A stretch of 64,000 bases of DNA. Source: an uncultured Litoreibacter sp. GTDB taxonomy: Bacteria > Pseudomonadota > Alphaproteobacteria > Rhodobacterales > Rhodobacteraceae. The notes under the pieces were generated by a model that was not told the DNA's origin, did no database searches, and worked only from the letters and a program-made list of their open reading frames with translations. Numbering within the stretch: position 1 is the first letter of the stretch; the number at the start of each line of letters is the position of its first letter. The position numbers were made by a program, and so were the translations under genes. The stretch spans positions 310,001 through 374,000 of the forward strand of contig CANLQL010000004.1 in assembly GCA_947493265.1 (NCBI GenBank). Reading direction: 5' to 3'. This document shows, piece by piece, positions 8,914 through 17,899 of this stretch.

Positions 8914-9330
8914 TCAACAAAACGCGGCGACCCCGGCTTCTGCAACTTCGTGATCTTGTGCCGGCGAGCCCGAGCTTACGCCGACGCCTCCGACAACTTG
9001 TCCGTCTGAAAACACCGGCAGACCACCAGCGACGGTGACCATCCGGCCCCCTAGGGTCGATGAAATCCCGTGCGCTGGCATACCCGGTTGGTTTGCTGCA
9101 CCTAGTGCATTCGTTCCCTTCTGGATGCCGGTCGCGGTAAAGCTTTTGTCGATAGCGAGATTGATGCTGGTGATCTTGGCCCCGTCCATACGCTCAAAAG
9201 CGATCAGGTTGCCGCTCTCATCGGTGACGGCGATGCACATAGGTATTCCGATTTCGCGAGCTTTCGTGCGCGCAGCTGCAATCAGCATATGTGCCTCTTC
9301 GATTTCCAGCCGCTTTATCGTCAGCATCAT
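8914..9330 (-). CDS. GlcG/HbpS-family (DUF336) protein
   Basis: A 138-residue single-domain protein of the GlcG/HbpS (DUF336) family: AVTDESGNLIAFERMDGAK, then GGLPVFSDGQVVGGVGVSSGSP. Relatives bind haem or occur in glycolate, diol and hydroxyacid catabolic operons, but the biochemical role of most is undefined. It sits between the TRAP large permease and the dehydrogenase on the same strand with short gaps (15 and 31 bases), so it is likely co-transcribed. A cytosolic accessory role in hydroxyacid use is an inference from context. Confidence 0.85.
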   Translation of the reverse strand: MMLTIKRLEIEEAHMLIAAARTKAREIGIPMCIAVTDESGNLIAFERMDGAKITSINLAIDKSFTATGIQKGTNALGAANQPGMPAHGISSTLGGRMVTVAGGLPVFSDGQVVGGVGVSSGSPAQDHEVAEAGVAAFC

Positions 9331-9345
9331 GTCATCCTTTGCACG

Positions 9346-10632
9346 CTACGGACCAATGATCAGGTTCGGCAGCGTCAGTGAAATAGCTGGAACAAACGTG
9401 ATTAACATGAGCGCCGAGAAAATCGCGAGGTAGAACGGCCAGATGGTTTTGACCGCTTTCTCCATCGGTAGTTTCCCGACCGCACACCCGACAAAAAGGC
9501 AAGTTCCGACAGGGGGCGTGCACAGACCAAGGCCGAGGTTCACAAGAAGGATCATGCCAAACTGCAGAGGATCGATGCCCAGCATGTTCATGACTGGCAT
9601 AAAAATCGGTGTGCAGATCAAGATCAGAGCTGCCATGTCCATGATCATACCCAAGAGCAACAGCACGGCATTGATCATCAGCAAAATCAAAATCGGGTTC
9701 TCGGTGATGCCCAGCAAGAATTCGACTGTCTTAGTGGGCACGCGGTTGAATGTAAGCATGTAGGCGAACGCGCCCGCACAAGCGATCAGTATCATCACCA
9801 TCGAGGTTGTGCGCACGGAGGAAATCACCGCTGTTTTGAACCCCTCCCAAGATAAGCTGCGGTAGACGATCAGCGTGACAACGAAGGCATACATCGCGCC
9901 GAACGCGCCAGACTCTGTGACTGTAAAAACGCCCGACAAAACACCGCCAACGATGATCACCGCGGTCAAGAGACCCGGGATGGATCCAACAAAGGCGATG
10001 GCCAGGGCGGTCCAACCAGGGAACTGCTCGGCCTGATAACCGCGTTTTACGGCAACGATATAAGCTGCAATCGCGAGGCAACAGCACATCAAGACCCCTG
10101 GAACAACGCCTGCAAGAAACAGTTTCGAGATCGAGACAGCACCGCCCGTGGCCAGAGCAAAGATGATCATATTATGGCTGGGTGGGATAATGATCCCTGC
10201 AATTGATGAGGTCACTGTGACATTGACTGCGTAGTCCGCATCATAGCCTTTGTCTTTCATCACTGGGATCAAGATCGAGCCAAGCGCCGAGATATCCGCA
10301 ATTGCCGAGCCGGAAATGCCGCCGAACAGCATCGACGACAACACGTTAACGATGCCAAGCCCACCGCGCACGGCGCCGACTGCGGCTTGTGCAAAGCGGA
10401 CCAGCCGGATTGCAATGCCCCCGTGGAACATCAACTCGCCGGCGAAAATGAAGAACGGGATCGCCATCAAGGAGAAAACGTTGATACCCGATACGATCCG
10501 CTGAAAGCCCACAAATAAGGGCAGACCTTCAAACCAGAAGGCTGAAAGGGCCGCAATGCCAAGCGCATAGGCAACCGGTGTACCGATGAAAACGCAAAGG
10601 GCAAAAACCCCGAGAAGAACCATAAGCCCCAT
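9346..10632 (-). CDS. dctM: TRAP transporter large permease (DctM)
   Basis: A 428-residue polytopic membrane protein of the DctM/TRAP-T large-subunit family with about twelve hydrophobic helices. Typical segments are IPFFIFAGELM, GGISGSAIADISALGSILIP and LGLGLCTPPVGTCLFVG. With DctQ and DctP it forms a Na+-driven high-affinity uptake system for organic acids. It follows dctQ by two bases, so translation is probably coupled. Substrate cannot be assigned from sequence; the downstream hydroxyacid dehydrogenase suggests a small hydroxy acid. Confidence 0.95.
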   Translation of the reverse strand: MGLMVLLGVFALCVFIGTPVAYALGIAALSAFWFEGLPLFVGFQRIVSGINVFSLMAIPFFIFAGELMFHGGIAIRLVRFAQAAVGAVRGGLGIVNVLSSMLFGGISGSAIADISALGSILIPVMKDKGYDADYAVNVTVTSSIAGIIIPPSHNMIIFALATGGAVSISKLFLAGVVPGVLMCCCLAIAAYIVAVKRGYQAEQFPGWTALAIAFVGSIPGLLTAVIIVGGVLSGVFTVTESGAFGAMYAFVVTLIVYRSLSWEGFKTAVISSVRTTSMVMILIACAGAFAYMLTFNRVPTKTVEFLLGITENPILILLMINAVLLLLGMIMDMAALILICTPIFMPVMNMLGIDPLQFGMILLVNLGLGLCTPPVGTCLFVGCAVGKLPMEKAVKTIWPFYLAIFSALMLITFVPAISLTLPNLIIGP

Positions 10633-10634
10633 GA

Positions 10635-11168
10635 TTAACCCTGATCTATATTATCTTGGCGTTCGTCCCGGCCCATAGACAGGCGGATCAGATGACCAAT
10701 CGAAAAAAGAAATAACAGCGCACCGCTGATGGTAAGCGGCAATGATCGCAGACCCTCGGACCATTGGATCAGAGGGATCAGCGTGTTCCATTTGAACTTC
10801 GTCAGCTCAATCCCATACCAGAACATCATACCGCCAAACCCTGCCATCAGGATGTCCGACACGATCACGAAAATTGTGCGCACCCAATTGGGAACAATGT
10901 TTCGGAAGACGACCACAGACAGATGCGTGTGATTGTGCACGCCCGCAGCGGCCCCAAGGAATGCGATGACCATGACCAGCAGCAGCGAAACCTGTTCGAC
11001 CCATGTGGGGGTGTCGTTCAAGACGTATCGGCCAAACACCAGCCACGCAAAGATGCCAGTCATAATGACAATGGCGATGCCTGCCACAAAGACACAAGCG
11101 CGCGCTAGCAGACCAAGTACTGCATCCATCTTCTGCAGAAATACAGGTGGCGTGTCAGGCTCTTGCAT
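10635..11168 (-). CDS. dctQ: TRAP transporter small permease (DctQ)
   Basis: A 177-residue protein with four transmembrane helices, matching the DctQ family (the TWVEQVSLLLVMVIAFLGAAAGV region and the C-terminal LPLTISGALLFLFSIGHLI helix). It is the small membrane partner of DctM in a TRAP transporter. It lies between dctP and dctM on the same strand, separated from dctP by a strong GC hairpin and from dctM by two bases. Family assignment is confident; substrate is unknown. Confidence 0.93.
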   Translation of the reverse strand: MQEPDTPPVFLQKMDAVLGLLARACVFVAGIAIVIMTGIFAWLVFGRYVLNDTPTWVEQVSLLLVMVIAFLGAAAGVHNHTHLSVVVFRNIVPNWVRTIFVIVSDILMAGFGGMMFWYGIELTKFKWNTLIPLIQWSEGLRSLPLTISGALLFLFSIGHLIRLSMGRDERQDNIDQG

Positions 11169-11189
11169 GGTGTTTCCTTCGAGACAAAA

Positions 11190-11218
11190 CGCCCGGCATC
11201 CAACGGGGGAGCCGGGCG
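11190..11218 (-). terminator. Hairpin between dctP and dctQ
   Basis: CGCCCGGC and GCCGGGCG form an 8-bp GC stem in the 76-base dctP-dctQ gap, followed on the minus strand by GTTTTG. A leaky terminator here would let the periplasmic binding protein be made in excess of the membrane subunits, as is common for binding-protein transporters. The structure is seen; the attenuation is inferred. Confidence 0.6.
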
Positions 11219-11244
11219 CTCTTGGTTGATAAGATTAAGGCCGC

Positions 11245-12219
11245 TTATTCAGTCGCCTGCGCCATCTCAACCAGCGCTTTCATGTCAGGATTTGCTGCAA
11301 GGTAGTCTGCATAGACAGAATCCATTGCTGCTTGGAATGGACCTTTGTCAGCAATTTCATTGACTGCGATACCCGCAGCTTCAACGTCCTTACGTGCTTG
11401 CTCGGACCCAATCGCCCATTGCTCACGCTGGAACAGGGCTGCTTCTTGCGCTGCACCACGCACTGCTTCTTGCATTTCTGCAGACAGCGCGTTGAACTTC
11501 TCCGTGTTCACGCAAATGCACTCTGGAATGATCAGGTGCTCGGACAAGGAGTAGTGCGTTGTCACCTCATAGTGACCAACGTTCTTGAACGATGGGAAGT
11601 TGTTTTCTGCACCATCAACAACGCCGGTCTTCAACGCTTGCTGCACTTCGGAGAATGCCATTGGCGACGGGTTGCCACCCATTGCGGAAATCATCGAAGT
11701 ATAGAGATCATTGTTCATGACCCGGATTTTCAAACCTGCAACGTCATCAGGAGTGTTGATCGGCTTTTGGCTATAAAAAGACCGTGCTCCAGCATCAAAC
11801 CATGCGAGCGGCAGAATGCCAGCTTCGCCCATCGCAGCTGCAACAGTTTGGCCCGCTTCGCCTTCAAGAACTCTGAACATATGTGGCACGCTTTTGAAGA
11901 TAAACGGTAGCGATACGAGGTTGGCTTCTTTGACCATTGGACCGATCGGGCCAAGGTTGAAGTTTCCAATTTCGATCGCACCGATGCGAACTTGTTCTAG
12001 AGCATCAGGCTGCGATCCAAGAACACCTCCGTGGAACACGTCGAGTGTAACTTCGCCGCCGGTGGCTGTGTCAATCAGCTCGGCGAATTTGTCCATCGCA
12101 GCTGTGTTTGGGTGGCCGTCATTGTGAATATTCCAAGCGCGCCAGTTTTCAGCGGACGCTGCACTTGCGACGAGTGTTAATGCGGTCGTAGCCGCGAAAA
12201 GCGCTTTAGCAAAAGTCAT
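11245..12219 (-). CDS. dctP: TRAP transporter periplasmic substrate-binding protein (DctP)
   Basis: A 324-residue precursor with a Sec signal peptide (cleavage near ASA-E, residue 22-23). The mature part has DctP-family features: LDVFHGGVLGSQPDALEQVRIGAIEIG, the GLKIRVMNNDLY segment with the conserved carboxylate-binding Arg, and ALKTGVVDGAENN. The ATG at 12219 is chosen because GGGAGGAG lies five bases before it and the signal peptide begins there. It is the first gene of the operon dctP-dctQ-dctM-DUF336-dehydrogenase, and is divergent from a GntR-family regulator. Confidence 0.94.
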   Translation of the reverse strand: MTFAKALFAATTALTLVASAASAENWRAWNIHNDGHPNTAAMDKFAELIDTATGGEVTLDVFHGGVLGSQPDALEQVRIGAIEIGNFNLGPIGPMVKEANLVSLPFIFKSVPHMFRVLEGEAGQTVAAAMGEAGILPLAWFDAGARSFYSQKPINTPDDVAGLKIRVMNNDLYTSMISAMGGNPSPMAFSEVQQALKTGVVDGAENNFPSFKNVGHYEVTTHYSLSEHLIIPECICVNTEKFNALSAEMQEAVRGAAQEAALFQREQWAIGSEQARKDVEAAGIAVNEIADKGPFQAAMDSVYADYLAANPDMKALVEMAQATE

Positions 12220-12537
12220 AGGGTCTCCTCCCTTGTGTTTTTCGGGCAGTCTCTGGCCTACGACAACGAACGGAAGGTGCGAGCCTGTTTTGGCCCCTGT
12301 CTTCCCCAAGCCGGAATCACTGCTGCAAGGATAAGGCCACTAGTATCCCAGTTTGTCAACAGCGGTTCATTGCGCGCCTGTCTGACTTGACATGTGCGGT
12401 CACAGGGCCTTTTGTGAAAGCAGCGAGCAAGCCAACATGGCTGCTAGATCAGGATGGTAAAACATCGTGTTTTCAACATTTTAATAACTTGGAGGCAGTT
12501 TTCTGCTTAACCAAGAAATGAGCTAAAGAGACACATC
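12220..12537. promoter_or_regulatory. Divergent control region between dctP and the GntR regulator
   Basis: A 318-base gene-free stretch between divergent dctP and the GntR gene. A TTGACA (12359-12354, minus strand) with CCTTAT 17 bases downstream (12336-12331) is a candidate dctP promoter. The regulator's operator is expected here, but I could not identify a convincing palindrome for it. No small ORF or RNA gene was recognised. Confidence 0.4.
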
Positions 12538-13206
12538 GTGAAAGATTTTGTAAGACGAACAACGACCGATGCAGTTTACGAAACATTGCATGATGAGATT
12601 GCTTCGCTGGAGATTCTCCCTGGCACGAAGCTGTCCGAAACGGAAGTTGCGCGCCGTTTTGGCGTCTCTCGCCAACCTGTCCGTAATGCGTTTACCAAGC
12701 TTGGAAATGAAGAGCTTTTGGTTATTCGACCTCAAAAGGCCACTGAGGTTCGCAGATTTTCGAGGGATCGGATTGAACTTGCACGTCTCGTGCGTTTGGC
12801 AGTTGAGTTGGAGATCGTACATAGTGCTGTCCCGATCTGGGATGAAACATGCCAAGAAAAATTAGCTGAAAACCTGATCAGCCAACAACAAGCAATCAGT
12901 GACGGTGATCTGCCCGCGTTTCACGCTTTGGACTATGACTTTCACAAACTGATATACGTTCTAGGCGGCAACCCGTTGGCCTTTGAAGTGATGCTTGAAT
13001 GCAAGAAGAAGGTCGACCGTTTGTGCATTCTCAGTCTAGAAAACGACAGCGAAGCAAAATCGGTTTTGGACGATCATCGCGAAATAGCAGCAGGGCTGAA
13101 GTCAGGCGATGTCGAGCGGGCGCAGCAGTCAGTCCGAAAACACTTGTCCCGGCTTGATCAAACCGTCGACTACATCCACAAAACCCATCCGGAATATTTT
13201 GAATAG
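12538..13206 (+). CDS. GntR-family (FadR/FCD subfamily) transcriptional regulator
   Basis: A 222-residue regulator. The N-terminal winged helix is visible in ILPGTKLSETEVARRFGVSRQPVRNAF (about residues 22-50). A helical FCD ligand domain follows, with the metal/effector-binding Asp and His residues (DYDFHK, DHREIAAGLKSGD). The start is GTG 12538; no in-frame ATG lies close upstream. It is divergent from the TRAP operon and most likely represses it until the transported acid or a derivative binds. The ligand is unknown. Confidence 0.9.
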   Translation: MKDFVRRTTTDAVYETLHDEIASLEILPGTKLSETEVARRFGVSRQPVRNAFTKLGNEELLVIRPQKATEVRRFSRDRIELARLVRLAVELEIVHSAVPIWDETCQEKLAENLISQQQAISDGDLPAFHALDYDFHKLIYVLGGNPLAFEVMLECKKKVDRLCILSLENDSEAKSVLDDHREIAAGLKSGDVERAQQSVRKHLSRLDQTVDYIHKTHPEYFE

Positions 13207-13229
13207 GTGTCGTGAGGCCACCGATGTAG

Positions 13230-13748
13230 TTAGGCAGTGCCACGCTCTGGACGATTGTTCTCGATATTGAACTTCATCCCATCCAACAATTCTTCCAAAT
13301 CAGGTCGCGCCGCCGGGCCGTTCGAAATATCAACCAACATCAGTGTTCCGTTAGGGCGAATGCCAAAGGCACCGGGTTCGGCAAACAGACCAGTTGTTTC
13401 AGCCTCGGACAGAGGCTCAGATACATACAGCCCAAGCGATCGCATCTGCGCCTCAGTCATCCCGTAACAAAGGTCAAAATCCCAGCCGAATTCTTCAAGG
13501 TCCGATGCTGCTTTCTCTTCGGTATCTGACGAGACGACAACGACGTCCATGACATCTGTCCAAGCTGCCAGCATCGCATTCAGCTTGCCCAAGAAGCGTT
13601 TACAGCGCGGACAATGTTTGCCGCGATACACGAACATCATGGTCCAGCGATCTTTAGGTTGGCCAACAGTCACTTCATTCGTAGACCCCAAGCAAGGAAA
13701 GCTCATCTGTTCAATTGGTTCTCCGACGTTCGGCTTAGCTGTGTTCAT
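13230..13748 (-). CDS. Redoxin (AhpC/TSA-like) family protein
   Basis: A 172-residue thioredoxin-fold protein with a CPRC motif (Cys46, Cys49) after MMFVYRGK, the typical position in redoxin-domain proteins. Features such as GWDFDLCYGMTE and FGIRPNGTLMLVD follow. Probable role: thiol-dependent peroxide reduction or disulfide exchange in the cytosol; there is no signal peptide. The ATG at 13748 has AAGGGG upstream. It converges on the GntR gene. The exact substrate class is uncertain. Confidence 0.8.
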   Translation of the reverse strand: MNTAKPNVGEPIEQMSFPCLGSTNEVTVGQPKDRWTMMFVYRGKHCPRCKRFLGKLNAMLAAWTDVMDVVVVSSDTEEKAASDLEEFGWDFDLCYGMTEAQMRSLGLYVSEPLSEAETTGLFAEPGAFGIRPNGTLMLVDISNGPAARPDLEELLDGMKFNIENNRPERGTA

Positions 13749-13877
13749 GAGGGACCCCTTTCGTGATGTCGCAATACGCCAACTATGCACGTTGTCTGAC
13801 GTCAGCACCATTGGGATAGATTAGTTCGATTTGATAAGGGTGGTTTTCTGGCGCATCGTGACCACCAAGGCGCGGAG

Positions 13878-14112
13878 ATGAGACAGAAACCTGGAACACG
13901 CGAAGGCCATGGCGAGAAGGATTTAAGACATCCGCCGTGCAACACGTAAACAGTGTTCAGCCGAAGAGAAGATCAGGATCATGCAGGACGACCTGAAGAG
14001 CGAGGACAGCATTACAAAGCTGTGTCATCCAGAGGGTATAGCCCAGAGCCTGTACTACAACTTGTCCAAGGAATTCCTCGAGGCTGGCAAGAAGCGGCTC
14101 TGCGGACAAAGT
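13878..14112 (+). pseudogene. Decayed IS3-family transposase OrfA fragment
   Basis: From ATG 13878, MRQKPGTREGHGEK is followed by a frameshift near 13920. The other frame then reads DIRRATRKQCSAEEKIRI, then DSITKLC, EGIAQSLYY and SKEFLEAGKKRL up to about 14112. This is the helix-turn-helix N-terminal part of an IS3-family OrfA. It is broken by the frameshift, several substitutions and loss of the 3' portion; no orfB or inverted terminal repeats were found. It sits in a 431-base gap between the redoxin gene and the LysR gene. The remainder of that gap (13749-13877 and 14113-14179) shows nothing recognisable. Confidence 0.8.
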
Positions 14113-14179
14113 TGCCTTTTGACTCTTTCACGCCAATGTCTGCTTCGAGTGGTTTGCGACCGTCGCCGCAAGCGATGCT

Positions 14180-15064
14180 TCAGCACAAGCCCTGCTCGGC
14201 AAGATAACGCACGTACAAAAGTGTCAGGCTTTCGCGGCGGGACTTGTCCGGCCAGACCGCGTAGATCCCCAAGGGCTCCAGCGACCAATCGGAGAGCAAC
14301 CTGACAAACTTCCCTTCGGCGACGCCGCGGTCAGCAAGAAAGGATGGAAGTACCGCAGCCCCAATGTTCTCGGTGCACATGTGGTACACCGCTTCGATGC
14401 TATCGACCTCAATCTGCGCATTGCCCGTCACCTGTTCGGTCTTGCCGGATGGTGAGGTGAACTCGGTCGTGTCAGATCGATGTCGGAATCGGATCCAGTC
14501 CCAGTCCTCCATGTCCGAAGGACGTTTCGGGGTCTTCCTCTGGCGCGCGTATTCAGTGCCAGCCACGAGATGGCGCTGCCCAGTCGCGAGTTTCCGCGAC
14601 ATCATCGAACTGTCGTCTAGCCACCCCACACGAATGCTCATGTCCAGCCCGTCTTCGATCAACTGCATGCGGTGATCGGTGTAAATGACCGAGAACGCGA
14701 CGTTGGGATGTGACTTGGCGAAATTCGCAACGGCGGACGTTAGCGGGCCGCCTGCAAGAAACGCTGGCAGCGAAATCCGCAAAGCCCCGACCGGCTCCAA
14801 CGTCAGGGCATTCAATTCATTCAAACCCGCTTCGGCGCTGCGCAGCATTTCCACCACCCGGGCGTGAAACATCTTTCCCTCATTGGTCAGCGCAATTTTC
14901 CGCGTCGTGCGATACAGAAGCGTGACGCCCAGATAGTCTTCCAACTCGGACACGGTTTCGCTGATCCGGGATGGCGCCAGCCCCAGCGCTTTGGCCGCTG
15001 CGCGGAACGAGCCTTCGTCCACCACACGTGCGAAGATGGCCATTTGTTTAAGGTGGTCAATCAC
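14180..15064 (-). CDS. LysR-family transcriptional regulator
   Basis: A 294-residue LysR-type regulator. The N-terminal winged helix contains FARVVDEGSFRAAAKALGLAPSRISETVSELE. The C-terminal substrate-binding fold begins around GALRISLPAF. The start is ambiguous: GTG 15064 has AGGA at good spacing and gives the usual family N-terminus, whereas ATG 15100 adds 12 residues without a ribosome-binding site. It is divergent from the eight-gene cluster beginning at 15181 and is the obvious candidate regulator of that cluster. Effector unknown. Confidence 0.9.
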   Translation of the reverse strand: MIDHLKQMAIFARVVDEGSFRAAAKALGLAPSRISETVSELEDYLGVTLLYRTTRKIALTNEGKMFHARVVEMLRSAEAGLNELNALTLEPVGALRISLPAFLAGGPLTSAVANFAKSHPNVAFSVIYTDHRMQLIEDGLDMSIRVGWLDDSSMMSRKLATGQRHLVAGTEYARQRKTPKRPSDMEDWDWIRFRHRSDTTEFTSPSGKTEQVTGNAQIEVDSIEAVYHMCTENIGAAVLPSFLADRGVAEGKFVRLLSDWSLEPLGIYAVWPDKSRRESLTLLYVRYLAEQGLC

Positions 15065-15180
15065 TGTTCTGTCCTGCGGACCAATCAATTCGGAAATCAT
15101 CGAATAGTCGAATAGTCGCCCGTTGCCTAGGGTTAAGTGATGGAGCCGCGCGCTTTTCATGCACACACCGGAGGACCCCA

Positions 15181-16413
15181 ATGAAAACGATAGACAAGAC
15201 AACGTTTGCGTCGCTCGCCTTTGCGACCGCGATGGCCAGCTCAGCACTGGCGCAGGATGCGGCGCTCGACATGAAGTTTGCTGGTGCGCTCGAATTTTCG
15301 GATGATGGCACGCTGTTCGTCGGCGACAATTACAATGGTGCGATTTATGCCTTTGACATTACGGGCATCCAGGCACCGGCACAGGTGGCCCCGGTCAATG
15401 TCGGCGATGTCGATGTCAAGATTGCCGATGTGTTGGGCGTGCCCAAAAGCGCGCTGGCGATCAACGATATGGCTGTGCATCCGATCAGCGCAGAAGTCTT
15501 CATTTCCGTCAGCCGGATCGGCAACTTCGAATCCGCACCGGCTATTGTGAAAGTGACGCAAGACGGCGACATCGCTCTGGTCGATCTGGGCGCTGCGTCG
15601 TTTCAAAAGCAAGAGCTGACCAATTACCCGGATCAAGACACCACGTTCCGCCCCCGTGGACTTGGCCAGAACCCGCCTCTTGTGCGTGACATTGCAAAGG
15701 GCGAGGTCAAGCTCAGTTCGCTGGCGATCATGGATATGGAATTTCACGACGGCGAGTTGTTCGTCTCGGGCGTCGCGTTCGACAACTTCCAGTCGACCCT
15801 GCGTCGCATGCCGTTCCCCTTCACCGATGAGCAGTCGGCGGCGAATGTCGAGATGTACCATATCTCGCATGACCAGTTTGAGACCCGTGCGCCGATCCGC
15901 GCCATGTCGATCCAGGAAATCGACGGCAAGACGCAACTGGTTGCCGCCTATACCTGCAGCCCGATTGTTCTGATCGAGTTGGACGAAATTCAGGACGGAG
16001 CAAAGATATCGGCGCGAACGTTGATGGACTATGGCAACGGGCAACCGCTGGATATGGTGTCCTATTCGATGCAGGGCCAGGAGATGCTGTTCCTGACAAG
16101 CAACAGCCGGTCGCCGCATGTCATCCCCGTATCCAGCCTGAACGGCGCGCAATCCTACACTAAGGGCGATCTGCCCGAAGGCGGCAAGTCCGACATGATG
16201 CCGATCATGCCTGTGGGCGACACCGGCAAGGCTGTGATGTTCGATGGCATGTCGCTGCATATCGATAATCTGGGCGACAATCTCTTTGTTTCGCTTACGC
16301 GTGACATGTACACCGGCAGCCTAAACATGGACTCGAACTTCAACGGGTTCCCGAACCGTTTGCACAACCTCGTGGCCGAGTTCGATTTCCCGCAATACTG
16401 GGAAGATAAGTAA
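15181..16413 (+). CDS. Exported protein, predicted beta-propeller, function unknown
   Basis: A 410-residue precursor with a Sec signal peptide (cleavage near ALA-Q, residues 23-25). The mature chain is rich in short beta-strand repeats such as FSDDGTLFVGDNYNGAIYAFD and LDMVSYSMQGQEMLFLTSNSR, reminiscent of NHL/SMP-30-like propellers, but I do not recognise a named family. It contains no CXXCH haem motif and few cysteines. It is the first gene of the LysR-linked cluster, separated from the next gene by one base, so the two exported proteins probably work together in the periplasm. Confidence 0.8.
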   Translation: MKTIDKTTFASLAFATAMASSALAQDAALDMKFAGALEFSDDGTLFVGDNYNGAIYAFDITGIQAPAQVAPVNVGDVDVKIADVLGVPKSALAINDMAVHPISAEVFISVSRIGNFESAPAIVKVTQDGDIALVDLGAASFQKQELTNYPDQDTTFRPRGLGQNPPLVRDIAKGEVKLSSLAIMDMEFHDGELFVSGVAFDNFQSTLRRMPFPFTDEQSAANVEMYHISHDQFETRAPIRAMSIQEIDGKTQLVAAYTCSPIVLIELDEIQDGAKISARTLMDYGNGQPLDMVSYSMQGQEMLFLTSNSRSPHVIPVSSLNGAQSYTKGDLPEGGKSDMMPIMPVGDTGKAVMFDGMSLHIDNLGDNLFVSLTRDMYTGSLNMDSNFNGFPNRLHNLVAEFDFPQYWEDK

Positions 16414-16414
16414 G

Positions 16415-17476
16415 ATGCGTGGCGCACATCGTCTGATGATATCGGCATTGTGCGCCGCAAGCATCTCAGGGTCGGCTGCCCTCGCCAATGAGGGCAGCGT
16501 GATCCTCCCCGAACAACCGGCGGACCCGGTCATCCTCATTTCCGCATCAACGGATGAGTTCCGTGTCTATGTCGGTACGCCCGATGAATGCTGCGCGGGA
16601 AGATCGCCGCTTGCCGGACGTTATGAGCATCAAGGGCAAGGGGTTAGGTTCACGCCGGCGTTCGACTTCGTCGAAGGCCAAACCTACACCGTTCTGTCCG
16701 ATGGCGTTTTGACCGCCTTCACACTTGGCAAGGCTGATCTAACCGCACCGGAAGTGGTCGCAATCTATCCCAGCGGCGACGCAATTCCAGAAAACACCCT
16801 GCGGTTCTACATCCACTTCTCCGCGCCGATGCAGCCCCACCTTGCGGCGGACAAGATCAAACTGATCAACGCCAACGGAGTGGAGGACACTGCGGCCTTC
16901 ATGACGTTCAAGCAGGAACTTTGGAACGCAGATCGCACGCGACTGACACTTCTCATGGACCCGGGCCGGATCAAACGGGGCGTGGCACAAAACCGGGAGC
17001 TTGGACCGGCGCTGGAAGAAGGGCGTTCCTACTCCTTGGTTGTTGATAGCGGATGGCCTTCGGTCACGGGTGTCGAGAAAACTATGCGCTTCGAAAAGGC
17101 GTTCCAGGTGTCCGCGCCGCTTCGCACGCTTCCCAATCCAGAACAGTGGGACGTCTCTTCACCCGGAATGATAACGCGAGAGCCTTTGGTCATCACTTTT
17201 GACCGACCGTTCGATCAACTCGGATTGGCAACTGCCATCACGCTGCTGGACTCCGACGGGCGGATTATTGACGGACAAGTCCAGATCGAACGGAACCAGA
17301 CGCAATGGCGGTTCGAGCCGCGCAATCCCTGGACTGGCGGCCATATCGAAGTCGTAGTCGATGCTCAGCTTGAAGACGTGGCAGGCAACAATTTCCGGGA
17401 CCTGCTGGATCACGCGCTTGGCACAGAAGCGACGCCCGGAAACATGGCAATGCGTCGCGTGGAGCTGACCCGCTAA
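16415..17476 (+). CDS. Exported Ig-like (SbsA-type) domain protein, function unknown
   Basis: A 353-residue precursor with an N-terminal signal peptide ending near ALA-N. The segment DLTAPEVVAIYPSGDAIPEN followed by LRFYIHFSAPM is typical of SbsA Ig-like domains. A second similar domain is suggested by LVITFDRPFDQ and GGHIEVVVDAQLEDVAGN. An N-terminal CC pair (DECCAG) could form a disulfide or bind a ligand. The start codon follows the previous stop by one base, indicating tight coupling with the propeller-like gene. No catalytic motif is visible; a binding or scaffold role is an inference. Confidence 0.78.
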   Translation: MRGAHRLMISALCAASISGSAALANEGSVILPEQPADPVILISASTDEFRVYVGTPDECCAGRSPLAGRYEHQGQGVRFTPAFDFVEGQTYTVLSDGVLTAFTLGKADLTAPEVVAIYPSGDAIPENTLRFYIHFSAPMQPHLAADKIKLINANGVEDTAAFMTFKQELWNADRTRLTLLMDPGRIKRGVAQNRELGPALEEGRSYSLVVDSGWPSVTGVEKTMRFEKAFQVSAPLRTLPNPEQWDVSSPGMITREPLVITFDRPFDQLGLATAITLLDSDGRIIDGQVQIERNQTQWRFEPRNPWTGGHIEVVVDAQLEDVAGNNFRDLLDHALGTEATPGNMAMRRVELTR

Positions 17477-17573
17477 CTGTTCCGATCAGCCGAACAATGA
17501 CTTCCGAAATGAGCAAATACCAAAACGAATGGATCGGCTTTAGCTCTGGTCCTCATTGCTAGGGACCAAAACT

Positions 17574-17876
17574 ATGAACACGACTTCTTCCTTCGAAACC
17601 GACCGTGCCAGCCGATACCTCAAGGCGCTTTGCCATCACTTTGGCCGCAAGGTTGACGCGAAATGTGACGACACGGCCGGTTGGGTTCAGTTCCCGTTTG
17701 GCCGCTGCGAGATGAGCGCCGGAGACCAAAGGCTGGAACTTACCGCCACCGCCGACGATGAGCGTCAGCTGTCGCAAGTTGTGAAGATCGTCACCAGTCA
17801 CCTCGAACGGTTCGCTTTCCGCGAAGACCCGAAGCTGGAGTGGGACGCCGTCGCGCCGACACCCAGCGAACACTGA
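17574..17876 (+). CDS. DUF2218 family protein
   Basis: A 100-residue soluble protein without a signal peptide, matching DUF2218 small alpha/beta proteins (SRYLKALCHHFGRKVDA, VQFPFGRCEM, then LSQVVKIVTSHLERFAFRE). Members often lie near metal- or siderophore-related genes, but the function is not established. The ATG at 17574 has AGGGA eight bases upstream; an in-frame TTG at 17556 is less likely. It lies in the middle of the LysR-linked cluster on the same strand. Confidence 0.8.
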   Translation: MNTTSSFETDRASRYLKALCHHFGRKVDAKCDDTAGWVQFPFGRCEMSAGDQRLELTATADDERQLSQVVKIVTSHLERFAFREDPKLEWDAVAPTPSEH

Positions 17877-17899
17877 AACAATCAACAAGGAACATTGCT

